Assembly (NCBI GenBank): GCA_030067055.1
Contig: JASJAL010000358.1
Coordinates: 1 to 6,315 of the forward strand
DNA from: Kiloniellales bacterium
Lineage (GTDB): Bacteria; Pseudomonadota; Alphaproteobacteria; Kiloniellales; JAKSBE01
Direction: 5' to 3'
DNA length: 6,315 nucleotides
Positions 5,862 to 6,315 of the stretch are shown here, in pieces. Each line of letters opens with the position of its first letter. Positions within the stretch are counted from its first letter, which is position 1. The notes under the pieces were generated by a model that saw only the letters and a program-made list of their open reading frames with translations, was not told the DNA's origin and made no database searches. A program made the position numbers and the translations under genes.

Positions 5862-6315
5862 TCAGGCCTCGAAGCCGCCGTCGACGTTGAGGGTCTCGCC
5901 GGTCACGAAGGCGGCTTGCGGGCTGGCCAGGAAGGCGACCGCGTTGGCGATGTCCTCCGGCCGGCCGTAGTGGCCGAGGGGAATCATCGGCCCCAGGACC
6001 CCGCCGAAATCGCCCTCTTCCGGGTTCATGTCGGTGTCGATCGGCCCTGGCTGGACTGCGTTGACCGTGATCTTCCGCGCCGCCAGGTCGCGGGCCCAGG
6101 CCTTGGTGAAGCCGGCGACCGCGAACTTGCTCATCGCGTAGAGCCCGAGCCCCGGCACCGGCGCGCGCTGGCCGAAGACGCTGCCGATGTTGATGATCCG
6201 TCCGCCCTCGGGCAGTACCTCGGCGGCGGCCTTGGCGGCCAGGAAGACCGCCTTGACGTTGACATCGACGGTGGCGTCGAAATCGGCCTCCTCGGTCTCG
6301 CCGAGGGGGCCGCCG
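5862..6315 (-). CDS. Short-chain dehydrogenase/reductase, BdcA/FabG-like, C-terminal part (5' end outside window)
   Basis: The frame stays open to the right edge, so 150 residues of the C-terminal part are visible and the true start is outside. A GTG at 6158 is internal: starting there would drop two catalytic residues. Counting from the edge, the classical SDR tetrad is complete: Asn19 (VDVNVKAVF), Ser45 (RIINIGSV), Tyr59 and Lys63 (YAMSK). The segments VQPGPIDTDMNP and FVTGETLNVDGGFEA are standard SDR C-terminal features. The DTDMNP form, and the phrase EGGRIINIGSV with a following Gly-x-Arg-x-Pro, resemble E. coli BdcA and related oxidoreductases. The glycine-rich NAD(P) motif is off-window. 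Expected activity is NAD(P)-dependent reduction of a carbonyl or the reverse reaction; the substrate is unknown. Confidence 0.9.
   Translation of the reverse strand, partial: GGPLGETEEADFDATVDVNVKAVFLAAKAAAEVLPEGGRIINIGSVFGQRAPVPGLGLYAMSKFAVAGFTKAWARDLAARKITVNAVQPGPIDTDMNPEEGDFGGVLGPMIPLGHYGRPEDIANAVAFLASPQAAFVTGETLNVDGGFEA

Noticed and set aside
5594..5970. Small plus-strand frames (98 and 64 aa) across the intergenic repeat, and the minus-strand frame beginning MDARIKSGHD
   Set aside because: Their peptides are translations of the palindromic repeat, a well-known source of false small proteins in alphaproteobacteria.
6156..6158. GTG at 6158 as the SDR start
   Set aside because: The frame is open to the window edge, and residues before the GTG include the catalytic Asn and Ser of the SDR fold.

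Overview
The window reads as ordinary chromosomal sequence from a high-GC alphaproteobacterium. By eye G+C is around two thirds or higher, codons end mostly in G or C, and the best organism clue is a palindromic intergenic repeat at 5731-5806 of a type scattered through many alphaproteobacterial genomes. Order or genus cannot be fixed from this sequence alone. No phage, transposase, CRISPR, tRNA or rRNA signal was seen.

Left part (1-2689), plus strand: the 3' end of an L-asparaginase II family gene, then a complete zeta-crystallin-type NAD(P)H:quinone oxidoreductase, then a class I SAM-dependent methyltransferase with a GTG start. Gaps are 29 and 5 nt, so the last two at least are probably co-transcribed. 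An 18-nt gap separates the methyltransferase from the genes of the other strand, which meet it tail to tail.

Middle part (2708-4215), minus strand: a glutathione S-transferase family gene followed 14 nt later by a DinB-family putative metal-dependent gene. The GST stop codon lies inside the DinB ribosome binding site. Upstream is a small DUF1127-like gene (67 aa), followed by a 189-nt gap (3823-4011) holding several competing inverted repeats and a likely GST promoter -10 element.

Right part (4386-6315), minus strand: a complete class I/II PLP-dependent aminotransferase (399 aa) and the C-terminal 150 residues of a short-chain dehydrogenase/reductase resembling the BdcA-type subgroup, which runs off the right edge. 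The 255-nt gap between them (5607-5861) holds the two-hairpin repeat; its 5607-5730 part shows no gene or clear promoter.

The genes are mostly housekeeping or accessory metabolism: amino acid turnover, redox and thiol chemistry. I see no clear novel multi-gene system. The points most worth a second look are the repeat, whose two arms differ only at compensating base pairs, the GST-DinB coupling, and the structured region after the DUF1127-like gene.
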